Positions 30,050-39,415 of a DNA stretch of 64,000 nt are shown here, piece by piece. Both the position numbers and the translations under genes were made by a program. The stretch is from Lachnospiraceae bacterium OF09-6. Lineage in GTDB: Bacteria > Bacillota > Clostridia > Lachnospirales > Lachnospiraceae. The notes under the pieces are model-generated. The model was not told the DNA's origin, ran no database searches, and saw only the letters and a program-made list of their open reading frames with translations. The DNA is taken from contig QUMM01000002.1 in assembly GCA_003435055.1 (NCBI GenBank), positions 185,447 through 249,446 on the forward strand, given 5' to 3'. How positions within the stretch are numbered: position 1 is the stretch's first letter; each line of letters starts with the position of its first letter.

Positions 30050-33000
30050 ATGAGAAGTAAGATTGGCAAGGTAGTCATAGATGCGACTTATGGTCTGCAG
30101 ACGTCTGAGCAGGCAACCGAAGAAGAAAGAAAAATAGAGGAGATTGTTTCCAATTGTCAGGAAAATGAATATAATGCCAAAATTGCCCGGGAGAAAAACT
30201 GGGCTATTTTGTTTTCCCTGTCCCATATAAGAGGAAATGCCATCGAGTGGCTTCCTGTTTCACAGGGAGAAAAAGTTCTGGAGATCGGCTCTGGTTATGG
30301 AGCGCTTACATCAGTTCTGGCAGAAAAATCAGGCTTTGTAACCTGTGTGGAACCTTCTCCGATAAAAAATAAGATCAATGCACAGCGCAATCGAAACAGG
30401 GAAGGAATCGAGATCTGTCAGGGAAACTGGATGGAAATATCTCCACATCTGAAAAAAACATATGACTGGATTTTTTTGATGGATGCATGGGGGGAAGCTG
30501 CAAGCTGGATCGATGGAGCAGATCCATGGGCGGAATTACTGAAAAGTGTGAAGGAGTACCTGGCACCGGGCGGAAAGATTGTGCTGGCATCGGATAACCG
30601 TCTGGGTCTGCGATATTTTGCCGGGTGCAGAGAACCCTATTCTCAGGAATACTTCCGTGGCATAGAAGGATATGCGGAAAATGCCGGAAAGAAGACATTT
30701 TCCCGTCCGGAGATGGAACAGGTGATACATTTGGCAGGACTGGAACAGATAGAGTTTTATTATCCATATCCGGATTATCATCTGCCAATGACGATTTATT
30801 CAGATGAACATCTGCCAAAAGTAGGAGAACTTTGGGATAATCTGCGTAATTTTGATCAGGAAAGATATCTTTTCTTTGATGAGATGAAGGCATTTGATCA
30901 GATTATTAAGGATGGATTGTTCCCGGTATTTTCGAATTCCTTTCTGGCCGTTATCCGGGCAGAAAAAGAACAGGTACCGCAGGCACGAACCATTTTTTCC
31001 AAATATTCCAATGAACGGGCAAGAGCGTTTGCCATCGTACAGATATCTGGAAGGATGAAGAGGGCATCCGCCATGCAGGGAAAGCAGCGTGTTACCCGGA
31101 AGGACGCAGACATATAGATCAGCTGCAGATCTGGATGGAACAGCTGACGGATGTCTATAAAGATGTGGGGATTACCATGAATACCTGTCATATGGGAGAT
31201 GAGAGAATTGAGATCGATTTTCTGAAAGGTCAGACGCTGGAAGAAAAGATGGATTATTTCCTTTTGGAAGGAAAGGCAGAAGATGCCATCAGAGAACTGA
31301 TGCGTTACATTCAGGCAGTGCGTCAGGCAGGCAGCAGCCAGAAATTCTATGTGACACCAGAGTTTGAGCAGGTATTTGGGCCGGTGTTGCTGCCGGAGGG
31401 ACTGACCTGCGGGGCAGTCACAGATATCGATATGGTGGCCGGAAACGCTATTTGTTGTGAGCAGGGCTGGACTCATATGGATTATGAATGGTCTTTTGAC
31501 TTTCCGATACCGGTGAATTATGTCATTTATCGAATTATTCAGAATTATCTCTATGGAAATGTGGAGAGAAAAGCACTGAATAAGGAATTGTTGTATAAAA
31601 GAGCAGGCCTGACGGAACAGGAGATCGCACAGTATACAAATATGGAAGCAGCATTCCAGCATTATATTACCGGAAAGCATGTGCCGCTGCGGTATTTGTA
31701 TGAAGAAATTTCACCTGGATGTGTGAATTTCCAGGCGGAAGAGGCGAACCGAAAGGCAGTTGCCCTGGCAAATGCCCAGGCGAATAAAGGAATTGAAGTA
31801 TTTGTAGATACCTTTGAGATTGCCATGACTGGAATTCATGTGAACGGATGGGCGGTCAGCAGGGCAGATAAACAGGTCAGCTTTGCATTACTGGATGAGC
31901 AGGGCAGAGAACTGGAGACAGTCAGGACAGAATATTTGTATCGCCGGGATGTAGTAGATCAGTTCAAACTTAGCGGCAAGAACAGCAAAGCAGGGTTTCA
32001 TCTGGAATGCAGACTGCCAGAAGCGGTTCAGAAGAATCGAAAGTTTACACTGGTGGCCAGGGATGGCAGCAGTGAGGTGCAGTTCCCGATACCTGTAGAA
32101 AAGCTGCGGATCAAGCAGAGCAGGATCGGAAAAAAACTGATGGATCTTCGGGGAGCAAAAGATACCATATCCTATATTGCACCTCATGAGATGGGACTGT
32201 TTGGTGAGTCCGACAGTTATCGGGTGGAAAACCAGCGTTTTGATACCTGGAGAATGGCACATCAGTTTACCGAAAAGCAGCGGATCAGTCAGCAGAAAAC
32301 AGTTTTCGCAGAGAATCCAAAGATCAGTGTGATCTTGCCAGTAAGAGATGGACAGACAAAGGCAGCTGCAGAGACCCTGGAAAGCATACGTCATCAGACT
32401 GTAGCAAACTGGGAAGTGCTGATGGTCAGTGAAAAGAAGCTGAAAAAAGAGGATGAAAAAGTACGGGGAATCGCAGTAGAAGCAGATGCGGATCTGGGAG
32501 CCCGTATGGAAGCCGGAAGAAAGCAGGGAAAAGGAGACTGGCTGCTGTTTATGGAACCGGGAGATATTCTGGAACCGGGGGCATTTTACCAGATCTGTCA
32601 GAAAATCAACCAGGAAACGAAAGTAAAACTGATCTATTCAGATTCAGATAAAATAGATTCTGAGACACACACCATTTTTGAACCACAATTTAAGCCGGAT
32701 GACAGCCCATATACCTGCAAAGTGGCAACTATATTGGAAACAGTATCTGGATCCATGACAAACTGGCAGAAGAGGTGGGAGGTATCCGGGAAGGATATGG
32801 CAGTCAGCCACTGTATGATCTGATCCTGCGCTGCAGAGAGAAAACAGATCAGATATCCCATATCAGCGAAATTCTGTATCATGAGAGCTGCCCGATGGAG
32901 AGAGATCTGAAAGGCAGACAGGAGTTGTGCAGAAAATGGGATGATGGAAAACGGGTACTGGAAAGTTATTACGCTTCAGCACAGATCCAGGCACAGGTGA

Positions 33001-33901
33001 CCTGGGCCAATTATCCACTGCGCTACCAGGTGAAATGGCAGGTAAAAGGAAGTCCAAAAGTATCTGTGATTATTCCGAATCAGGATCATATTGCAGATCT
33101 GGAGCAGTGCCTCAGATCCATACAGAAAAAGACTACCTATACCAATTATGAAGTGCTGGTAGTGGAAAATAACAGCCGTCAGCCACAGACCTTTGCATGG
33201 TATGAGAAGATGCTGCAAAGATACAGAAAGGTAAAACTTCTGAAGTGGGAGAAGGAATTTAATTATTCTGCTATTAACAATTTTGCAGCAAAGCAGGCAG
33301 AAGGAGAGTATCTGATTTTCTTAAATAATGATACCGAAATCCTCACACCGGACTGGATCCAGGAGATGTTGTCTGTATGCCAGCAGAAAAAAGTAGGAGT
33401 AGTAGGGGCAAAGCTTTATTACCCGGATGATACCATCAGCATGCAGGGGTGATTCTGGGACTGAGCAATATTGCAGGACATCTGTTTGTGAAAGAGCCTG
33501 GCAATATCAGTGGATACATGGGAAGAGCCTGTACCATGCAGAACTTAAGTGCGGTAACAGCAGCCTGTATGATGGCATCAGCTGAAATATTCCGCAAAGT
33601 AGGCGGATTTGAAGAAAAACTACAGGTAGCCCTGAATGATGTAGACTTTTGTATGAAAGTTCAGGAAGCCGGAGAAATGGTTGTATTTCAGCCGGAGGCA
33701 GAGCTGTATCACTATGAATCTAAATCCAGAGGACTGGAGGACACACCGGAGAAAAAAGCACGCTATGACCGTGAGGTGGCTTATTTTCGTGGACGGTGGA
33801 AGGAAGTACTGGAAAAAGGAGATCCATATTATAATGTGAATCTTTCTCGTACCACCTGGAACTGTACCTTCCGAATTCCGCCGGCAGCAGAGAGAAAATA
33901 A
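30050..33901 (+). CDS. Giant methyltransferase / kinase-like / double GT2 fusion (three frame breaks)
   Basis: About 1284 residues when three one-base losses are repaired: C after 31036 (ATCCGT), C at 32714-32715 (ACCCTG) and C after 33437 (ATCCAG). Part 1 (about 1-300) is a SAM methyltransferase, VLEIGSGYGALTSVL. Part 2 (about 330-570) looks like an atypical kinase: YPEGRRHIDQLQ, TDIDMVAGN, then THMDYEWSFDFP. Part 3 (about 580-690) is beta-rich. Part 4 is a worn GT2 domain (ISVILPVRDG, FMEPGDILEPG). Part 5 is an intact GT2 domain (VSVIIPNQDH, FLNNDTEIL, ALNDVDFCMKV). The first two parts recall WbdD, an O-antigen chain terminator. It could instead be two genes fused only by error, but no start or ribosome site separates the parts. 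Confidence 0.8.
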
Positions 33902-33930
33902 TAATCAACAAAAGGAGCGCAGGCGTTACG

Positions 33931-35538
33931 ATGTCAGATCTGAAGAAAAAACTGGATAAAGGAATCGCATATCTGAAACGAAACGGTGTGCGTAAGACAA
34001 TCTGCCGGGCGGGACGAAAAGCCGTTCTGTCCAGAGAAGTTTCCTATGAGGCATGGCTGAAAGGGCATGTGGCAGATGAAAAAGAACTGGAAAGACAGAA
34101 AAAAGCGGTAGCAGAGCATCCAGTGAAAGTGGCAATATGGCTGTTTCCGGCAGCCGGACCGGGCAGTTCGACTCTGGAGAGTCTGATGTGTCAGAGCGCA
34201 GGCAGATTCCCGGTTTTTACAGCCAGAGAGCTGCAGCAGCAGACGGAAGCTGTCGGATGGAAGAGGGCAGAATATGTTCTGCTGATCCGTGAAGGAACGC
34301 AGCTTCGCCCGGAGGCAGTCTATGAGATGACAAAAGAAGCTGCAAAACAGAAAAGATCTGCGGTACTGTATACGGATCATGATGTGGTCGGAACAGATGG
34401 ACATCTGAAAAATCCGTTTTGCAAGCCGGATTATGATCCGGTATGGCAGAAGCAGCAGAATTATATGGGAAGTGTGCTTCTGGTGGAGCGGACGATAGCA
34501 GAGGCACTGGATAGATGGCTTTTGGTGCAGGAACCGGATTTTATTCTGGCAGGAACGGAAAAATTTTGGAGGGCGCTTCTAAATCAGGCAGTTCAGTCAG
34601 CTAAAGAGGTGATTCATCTGCCGGCGTTACTGTATCATGTCAGTGAAATACTGGAAACGGAGATGGCAGAGCTGTCATCAGTTCCCCAAATAGATGGCCG
34701 AAAGAGAAATCCGCTTTTGTCTGTGATTATTCCCAATAAAGATCATATCGAAGACCTGAGACTCTGCGTGAAGAGTCTTCTGGATCAAGGGGAATATGAA
34801 TCCCTGGAGATCCTGATTGTGGAAAACAACAGTGAGGAGGAGGCCACCTTTCAGGGATATGAAGAAATGAAGAAGGCGGATGAAAGAATCCAGCTGTTAA
34901 ACTGGAGTGGTGTTTTTAATTATTCAGCAATCAACAATGACGCAGTGAAAAAAGCACATGGAGAGTATCTGTTGTTTCTGAATAACGATACTAAAATAAA
35001 AGAACCGGGAGCATTGTGGGAACTGATGGATTGTATACAGAGAGAAAAAGCCGGTGCAGTAGGAGCAAGACTTTTTTATGGCGATCTGACCATCCAGCAT
35101 GCAGGTGTAGTGCTTGGATACGGAGGAATTGCGGGACATGCCTTTGAAGGTATGTCGCAGACAGAATATGAGAACCTGCGTTACGCGAAGGTGATTCGGC
35201 AGATGTCAGCTGTGACGGCTGCCTGTATGTTGGTGGACCGCAGGGCATTTGAACAAATCGGGGGATTTACAGAAAAGCTGGGAGTAGCTTATAATGACAT
35301 TGATCTTTGCATGAAGCTGAGAAAAGCAGGCTGGACGATACTGTATGATCCGGCGGCACAGATGTATCATTACGAGTCTCAGACCAGGGGATTTGAAATG
35401 AACACAGAGAAAGCAGAACGTGTAAAGCGTGAGGCAGAGTATTTCTGTCAGACATGGAAAGAGGAACTTCACAGGGGAGATCCATTTTATAATGCCAGTC
35501 TTACGCTGGAAAAACCAGATTTTTCCCTGAAAAGATAA
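33931..35538 (+). CDS. Two-domain GT2 glycosyltransferase with degenerate first domain
   Basis: 535 residues. The N-terminal 60 residues are basic and helical. About 65-250 is a decayed GT2 domain: where an active copy has DxD there is only VLYTDHDVVG, and the opening strand reads VKVAIWLFPAAG. About 260-520 is intact, with LLSVIIPNKDH, EILIVENNS, LLFLNNDTKI, VTAACMLVDRRAF and AYNDIDLCMKL. It is paralogous to the C-terminal half of the 30050 gene and to 39416. Probably a rhamnosyltransferase-like chain enzyme on the cytosolic face; linkage unknown. Confidence 0.85.
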   Translation: MSDLKKKLDKGIAYLKRNGVRKTICRAGRKAVLSREVSYEAWLKGHVADEKELERQKKAVAEHPVKVAIWLFPAAGPGSSTLESLMCQSAGRFPVFTARELQQQTEAVGWKRAEYVLLIREGTQLRPEAVYEMTKEAAKQKRSAVLYTDHDVVGTDGHLKNPFCKPDYDPVWQKQQNYMGSVLLVERTIAEALDRWLLVQEPDFILAGTEKFWRALLNQAVQSAKEVIHLPALLYHVSEILETEMAELSSVPQIDGRKRNPLLSVIIPNKDHIEDLRLCVKSLLDQGEYESLEILIVENNSEEEATFQGYEEMKKADERIQLLNWSGVFNYSAINNDAVKKAHGEYLLFLNNDTKIKEPGALWELMDCIQREKAGAVGARLFYGDLTIQHAGVVLGYGGIAGHAFEGMSQTEYENLRYAKVIRQMSAVTAACMLVDRRAFEQIGGFTEKLGVAYNDIDLCMKLRKAGWTILYDPAAQMYHYESQTRGFEMNTEKAERVKREAEYFCQTWKEELHRGDPFYNASLTLEKPDFSLKR

Positions 35539-35558
35539 AATCGGAGGAGAAGTATCAG

Positions 35559-38264
35559 ATGAAAAATGAAAGAATCAATCGCAATACCATTCTGCTGATG
35601 TGGTTTTTGGTGGGACTGGGTTGCCTGTATATTTTCCATATGTACGTCATCGGCAATTATACCATTGCTTTTTACGATGTGGGTACCGATGGAAAAGATC
35701 AGTATATTATGTGGTATAACGGAATTGTAAACAGCCTGCGGGATGGCAATTTTTCTCCGTGGGATTTCCGAAACGGGTTCGGCATGAATACCATGGGACA
35801 TCACCTGACAGAGCCGTTCCTGATTCCGATCTATATTCTGGGGGTGATCTTCGGACCGGAGCATATCACCTGGTATATGGTGTGGATGGAGATTTTCCGT
35901 ATTTTTGTAGCGGCAACTCTGTGTTACTGGTATCTGTCAGAATTTGATTTCAGTGAGAAGTCCAAGCTGATTGCTACCGTGATCTATGCATTCAACAGTT
36001 ACATGATGGTGTGGGGACAGCATTATGCACTGGGAAGTTCTGTAGTATATTTCCCTGCGATCCTGATTTTTGCAGAACGCGTTGTAAAAAAGAAAAAGTT
36101 CAGCATCGGACTTTGTCTGATCAGCTGTCTGGCTATGCTTAGCAGTTTTTATCAGGGTTATATGTGTATGTTCGGCGGCGGAGCCTATATCTGTATTCGT
36201 ATTCTTATGCAGGAGAAGGAGACGATCCGGGAAAGAGGAAAGGCGTTCTTTGCCGGAGCAGGAGCGATGATGCTGGGAGTTCTGATGTCTGCATGGCGTT
36301 TTTTCCCATCTGCAGCAGCACAGGTTGGTTCCAGCGAGCGTATGGCAGCAAAGCAGTCTCTGGTGGAACGTCTTTTCCACATCAAGCTGTGGAGTACGGG
36401 AATTAATAAGTCTATTATTTACCGTCTGTTTTCCAGCTGTATTCAGGGAAACGGAAATGAGACATATGTGGGATCACGGAATTTTTATGAAGATCCGGAA
36501 CTGTTCTTTTCTACCTTATTTGTTATTTTACTGATTCAGTATCTGGTATGCATTCCAAAACAGAAGGGCAGCAGACACAGTAAATGTATGCAGTATCTCT
36601 GCGTGATCCTGTGTACAGCAAGTGTAGTGATTACGAACGTGACCACTTTATTTAATGGATTGTACGGCCCGTTTTTCCGTCACACATTTGTTCTGATGCC
36701 GGTGTTTGCTGTGATGATATGTCTGGTGCTGGATCGGATCTTGAAGGAAAAACAGTTAAATATGCCGGCACTGATCATTTCCGTACTGATGATTACTGCA
36801 GTTTATATGAAGGCTTACCGTATCCTGCCGGAACAGCAGTTCAAAGATAATGCTATGATTTTATGGCTGACCGGACTTGGGATGGCAGCTCTGTTATGGA
36901 TGTACTGTAAGAATAAATTCCTGGATGGCAGGACCTGTTATACTTTGTTGCTGCTGATCGTGACGATCAATATCGTGTCAGACTCTTATCTGTGTTATAA
37001 TGATCGTGTGGCACTGCCAAAGAATCATCCGGAATATTTTTCAGAGACCTATCACTCTGATGTCAATGCAGCACTGGACTGGCTGGAAGCCAATGATGAT
37101 ACTTTCTATCGCGTAGAAAAAGATTATTTTACCGCATCCAGCTGTTTTGATTCTCTGGCGCAGGATTATCGTGGCATCAGTGCTTACAATTCCAATCAGA
37201 ATGCTGATATTAAAGAATTTGTAGCACAGATCTGGCCACAGCTGAATCATGAAAGGGATGTGAATCATATTCAGTTCATGAACGCTCTGTGGGACAGCAC
37301 ATTTGCCGGACTGACGGATGTCAAATATATTTTATCTAAGTCTGGAGATATGGATGTAGATGGTTACGAGCTGATCCATCAGGAGGGCGCTGTATATATA
37401 TACCAGAATAGCAGAACACAGTCACTTGGCAAATTCTTTACACAGACTATGACTCAGGAACAGTATGAAGCAAATCAGGACAATCTGAATACCAGAGCCC
37501 TGCTGACGGATACTCTGATTCTGGAAGATGAGAATGAGAAAACATTAACAGATTCTGAAATAAAAGCATATGAAAAGAAAGAAATCAGTGGTATACTGAC
37601 AGATGACAGCAGGAAAGTCTATGAGACAGATGCGCAGGATGACACCAAAACGGTTCCGTTTGTAGTAGAACTGAATCTGGATACGGAAAAGCGGGCAGCT
37701 TATGAATCTGCAATCCTGGAGTTCACGATGCTGGCTGAAAAACGTACCGTTGTAACCGTACAGATCAATGACGGATACAGTCATGACTATGTACATAATT
37801 GGGAGACTGAACGGAAGATGCATATCGAACTTCCAGAAGATGCACAGAAGGTAACACTGACAGTGGAGAATCCGACTGGTTATATCCAGATTAGTGATGT
37901 GCAGGTATATGGCACGGAAAAAGAACCGGCATTTTCTGATCAGGCAGAGATTACCGTGGAAGCACCGAAAAAAGACAGTCTTCTGAATGGTCATATCAGA
38001 GCTAAAGAAGATGGTTATGTGATGCTGGCAGTTCCGAATGAGAATGGCTGGAGTGTAACTCTGAATGGGGAAAAGCAGGAACTGTCCAATGGAGATTATG
38101 GATTTATCAGTTTTCCAGTTGCAGCAGGAGAATATGATATGACGGTAAGATTTACCGCACCGCTGCTTCGACTGGGGGGAGTAGTAAGTGTAATCAGCAC
38201 ATTGGTATTTATCAGTGTGGTAATTATGATAAAAAAACGGGAGAACATAAGGAGAAAGAAATGA
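35559..38264 (+). CDS. YfhO-family GT-C membrane glycosyltransferase
   Basis: 901 residues. About 12-14 helices occupy the first 480 residues, with an early loop acidic motif YDVGTDGKDQY typical of GT-C active sites. Then follows a large extracytoplasmic domain (about 490-860) and a final helix with a basic tail. YfhO family members glycosylate teichoic acids outside the cell, using lipid-linked sugar made by a CsbB-like enzyme. The CsbB-like gene at 26068 fits as partner. No GtcA-type flippase is visible here. It overlaps the next gene by 4 nt. Confidence 0.88.
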   Translation: MKNERINRNTILLMWFLVGLGCLYIFHMYVIGNYTIAFYDVGTDGKDQYIMWYNGIVNSLRDGNFSPWDFRNGFGMNTMGHHLTEPFLIPIYILGVIFGPEHITWYMVWMEIFRIFVAATLCYWYLSEFDFSEKSKLIATVIYAFNSYMMVWGQHYALGSSVVYFPAILIFAERVVKKKKFSIGLCLISCLAMLSSFYQGYMCMFGGGAYICIRILMQEKETIRERGKAFFAGAGAMMLGVLMSAWRFFPSAAAQVGSSERMAAKQSLVERLFHIKLWSTGINKSIIYRLFSSCIQGNGNETYVGSRNFYEDPELFFSTLFVILLIQYLVCIPKQKGSRHSKCMQYLCVILCTASVVITNVTTLFNGLYGPFFRHTFVLMPVFAVMICLVLDRILKEKQLNMPALIISVLMITAVYMKAYRILPEQQFKDNAMILWLTGLGMAALLWMYCKNKFLDGRTCYTLLLLIVTINIVSDSYLCYNDRVALPKNHPEYFSETYHSDVNAALDWLEANDDTFYRVEKDYFTASSCFDSLAQDYRGISAYNSNQNADIKEFVAQIWPQLNHERDVNHIQFMNALWDSTFAGLTDVKYILSKSGDMDVDGYELIHQEGAVYIYQNSRTQSLGKFFTQTMTQEQYEANQDNLNTRALLTDTLILEDENEKTLTDSEIKAYEKKEISGILTDDSRKVYETDAQDDTKTVPFVVELNLDTEKRAAYESAILEFTMLAEKRTVVTVQINDGYSHDYVHNWETERKMHIELPEDAQKVTLTVENPTGYIQISDVQVYGTEKEPAFSDQAEITVEAPKKDSLLNGHIRAKEDGYVMLAVPNENGWSVTLNGEKQELSNGDYGFISFPVAAGEYDMTVRFTAPLLRLGGVVSVISTLVFISVVIMIKKRENIRRKK

Positions 38265-39400
38265 TCGATTTTAATGTGGCACCTTTTACAGGTAAAGAAA
38301 CAGAATATATGCAGCAGGCCATTGCAAATGGAAAACTTTGCGGAGACGGACCTTTTACCAAAAAATGTTCCCAGTGGATGAAAGAGCATTTTGAAAGCCG
38401 GCACTGTCTGCTGACTACATCCTGCACTCATGCGCTGGAGATGGCAGCATATCTGTGTGATATCCAGCCAGGAGATGAAGTAATTATGCCAGCCTATACC
38501 TTTGTATCTACTGCCGATGCATTTGTATTACGTGGCGCAAAAATCGTATTCGTTGATATTAATCCAAAGACTATGAATCTGGATGAAAAGCTGATAGAAG
38601 AAGCCATTACAGAAAAGACCAGAGCAATTGTACCGGTACATTATGCCGGTGTTGCCTGTGCGATGGATGAGATCATGGCGATTGCCAGAAAACATAATTT
38701 ACTGGTAGTAGAAGACGCAGCTCAGGGAGTGAATGCATGGTATAAAGGAAAAGCTCTGGGAACCATTGGCGATTTTGGATGTTACAGCTTTCATGAGACA
38801 AAGAATTACACCATGGGAGAGGGAGGCGCTCTGTTATTCCAGGAAGATAAATATCAGGAAAAAGCAGAGATCCTGCGAGAAAAAGGAACTGACAGAAGTA
38901 AGTTTTTCCGTGGTCAGGTGGACAAGTATACCTGGGTGGATTTTGGATCTTCTTACCTCCCAAGCGACCTGAACGCAGCTTATCTGTATGCACAGCTTGA
39001 ACTGTGTAAGGAGATCAACAACAAACGTATGGCCATCTGGAATCTGTATAATGAGGCATTTGCATCTCTGGAAGAAAAACATCTGGTAGAACGTCCATTT
39101 GTTCCAGATTATGCAGTACATAATGCACATATGTATTATCTGAAGCTGAAGAACCTGGAGACCAGAACAGCGTTTATCCGTTATATGAAAGAAAATGGGG
39201 TGCAGTGTGTTTTCCATTACATTCCGCTTCATACAGCAACAGCTGGTCAGAAGTTTGGACGATTTCATGGGGAGGACCGCTATACGACCAGAGAAAGCGA
39301 AAGACTGGTACGACTGCCAATGTATTATAATCTGGATCTGGCGCAGGCAGAGCAGGTGGCAGAGCTTGTCCTGAAATTCCCAGGCTACCAGGAAATATAA
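38261..39400 (+). CDS. dTDP-4-amino-4,6-dideoxy-sugar transaminase (RffA/WecE-like)
   Basis: 379 residues, PLP-dependent DegT/DnrJ/EryC1/StrS family. The PLP lysine lies in SFHETKNYTMGEGGAL, and the N-terminus NVAPFTGKETEYM and VEDAAQG box match WecE/RffA, which aminates dTDP-4-keto-6-deoxy-glucose to the 4-amino-galactose sugar. The same keto sugar feeds rhamnose synthesis, so this gene and rfbD would share a precursor. It implies an amino-dideoxy sugar in the polymer. The start ATG overlaps the YfhO stop. Confidence 0.9.
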   Translation: MIDFNVAPFTGKETEYMQQAIANGKLCGDGPFTKKCSQWMKEHFESRHCLLTTSCTHALEMAAYLCDIQPGDEVIMPAYTFVSTADAFVLRGAKIVFVDINPKTMNLDEKLIEEAITEKTRAIVPVHYAGVACAMDEIMAIARKHNLLVVEDAAQGVNAWYKGKALGTIGDFGCYSFHETKNYTMGEGGALLFQEDKYQEKAEILREKGTDRSKFFRGQVDKYTWVDFGSSYLPSDLNAAYLYAQLELCKEINNKRMAIWNLYNEAFASLEEKHLVERPFVPDYAVHNAHMYYLKLKNLETRTAFIRYMKENGVQCVFHYIPLHTATAGQKFGRFHGEDRYTTRESERLVRLPMYYNLDLAQAEQVAELVLKFPGYQEI

Positions 39401-39415
39401 GTATCGGGGGCATAC

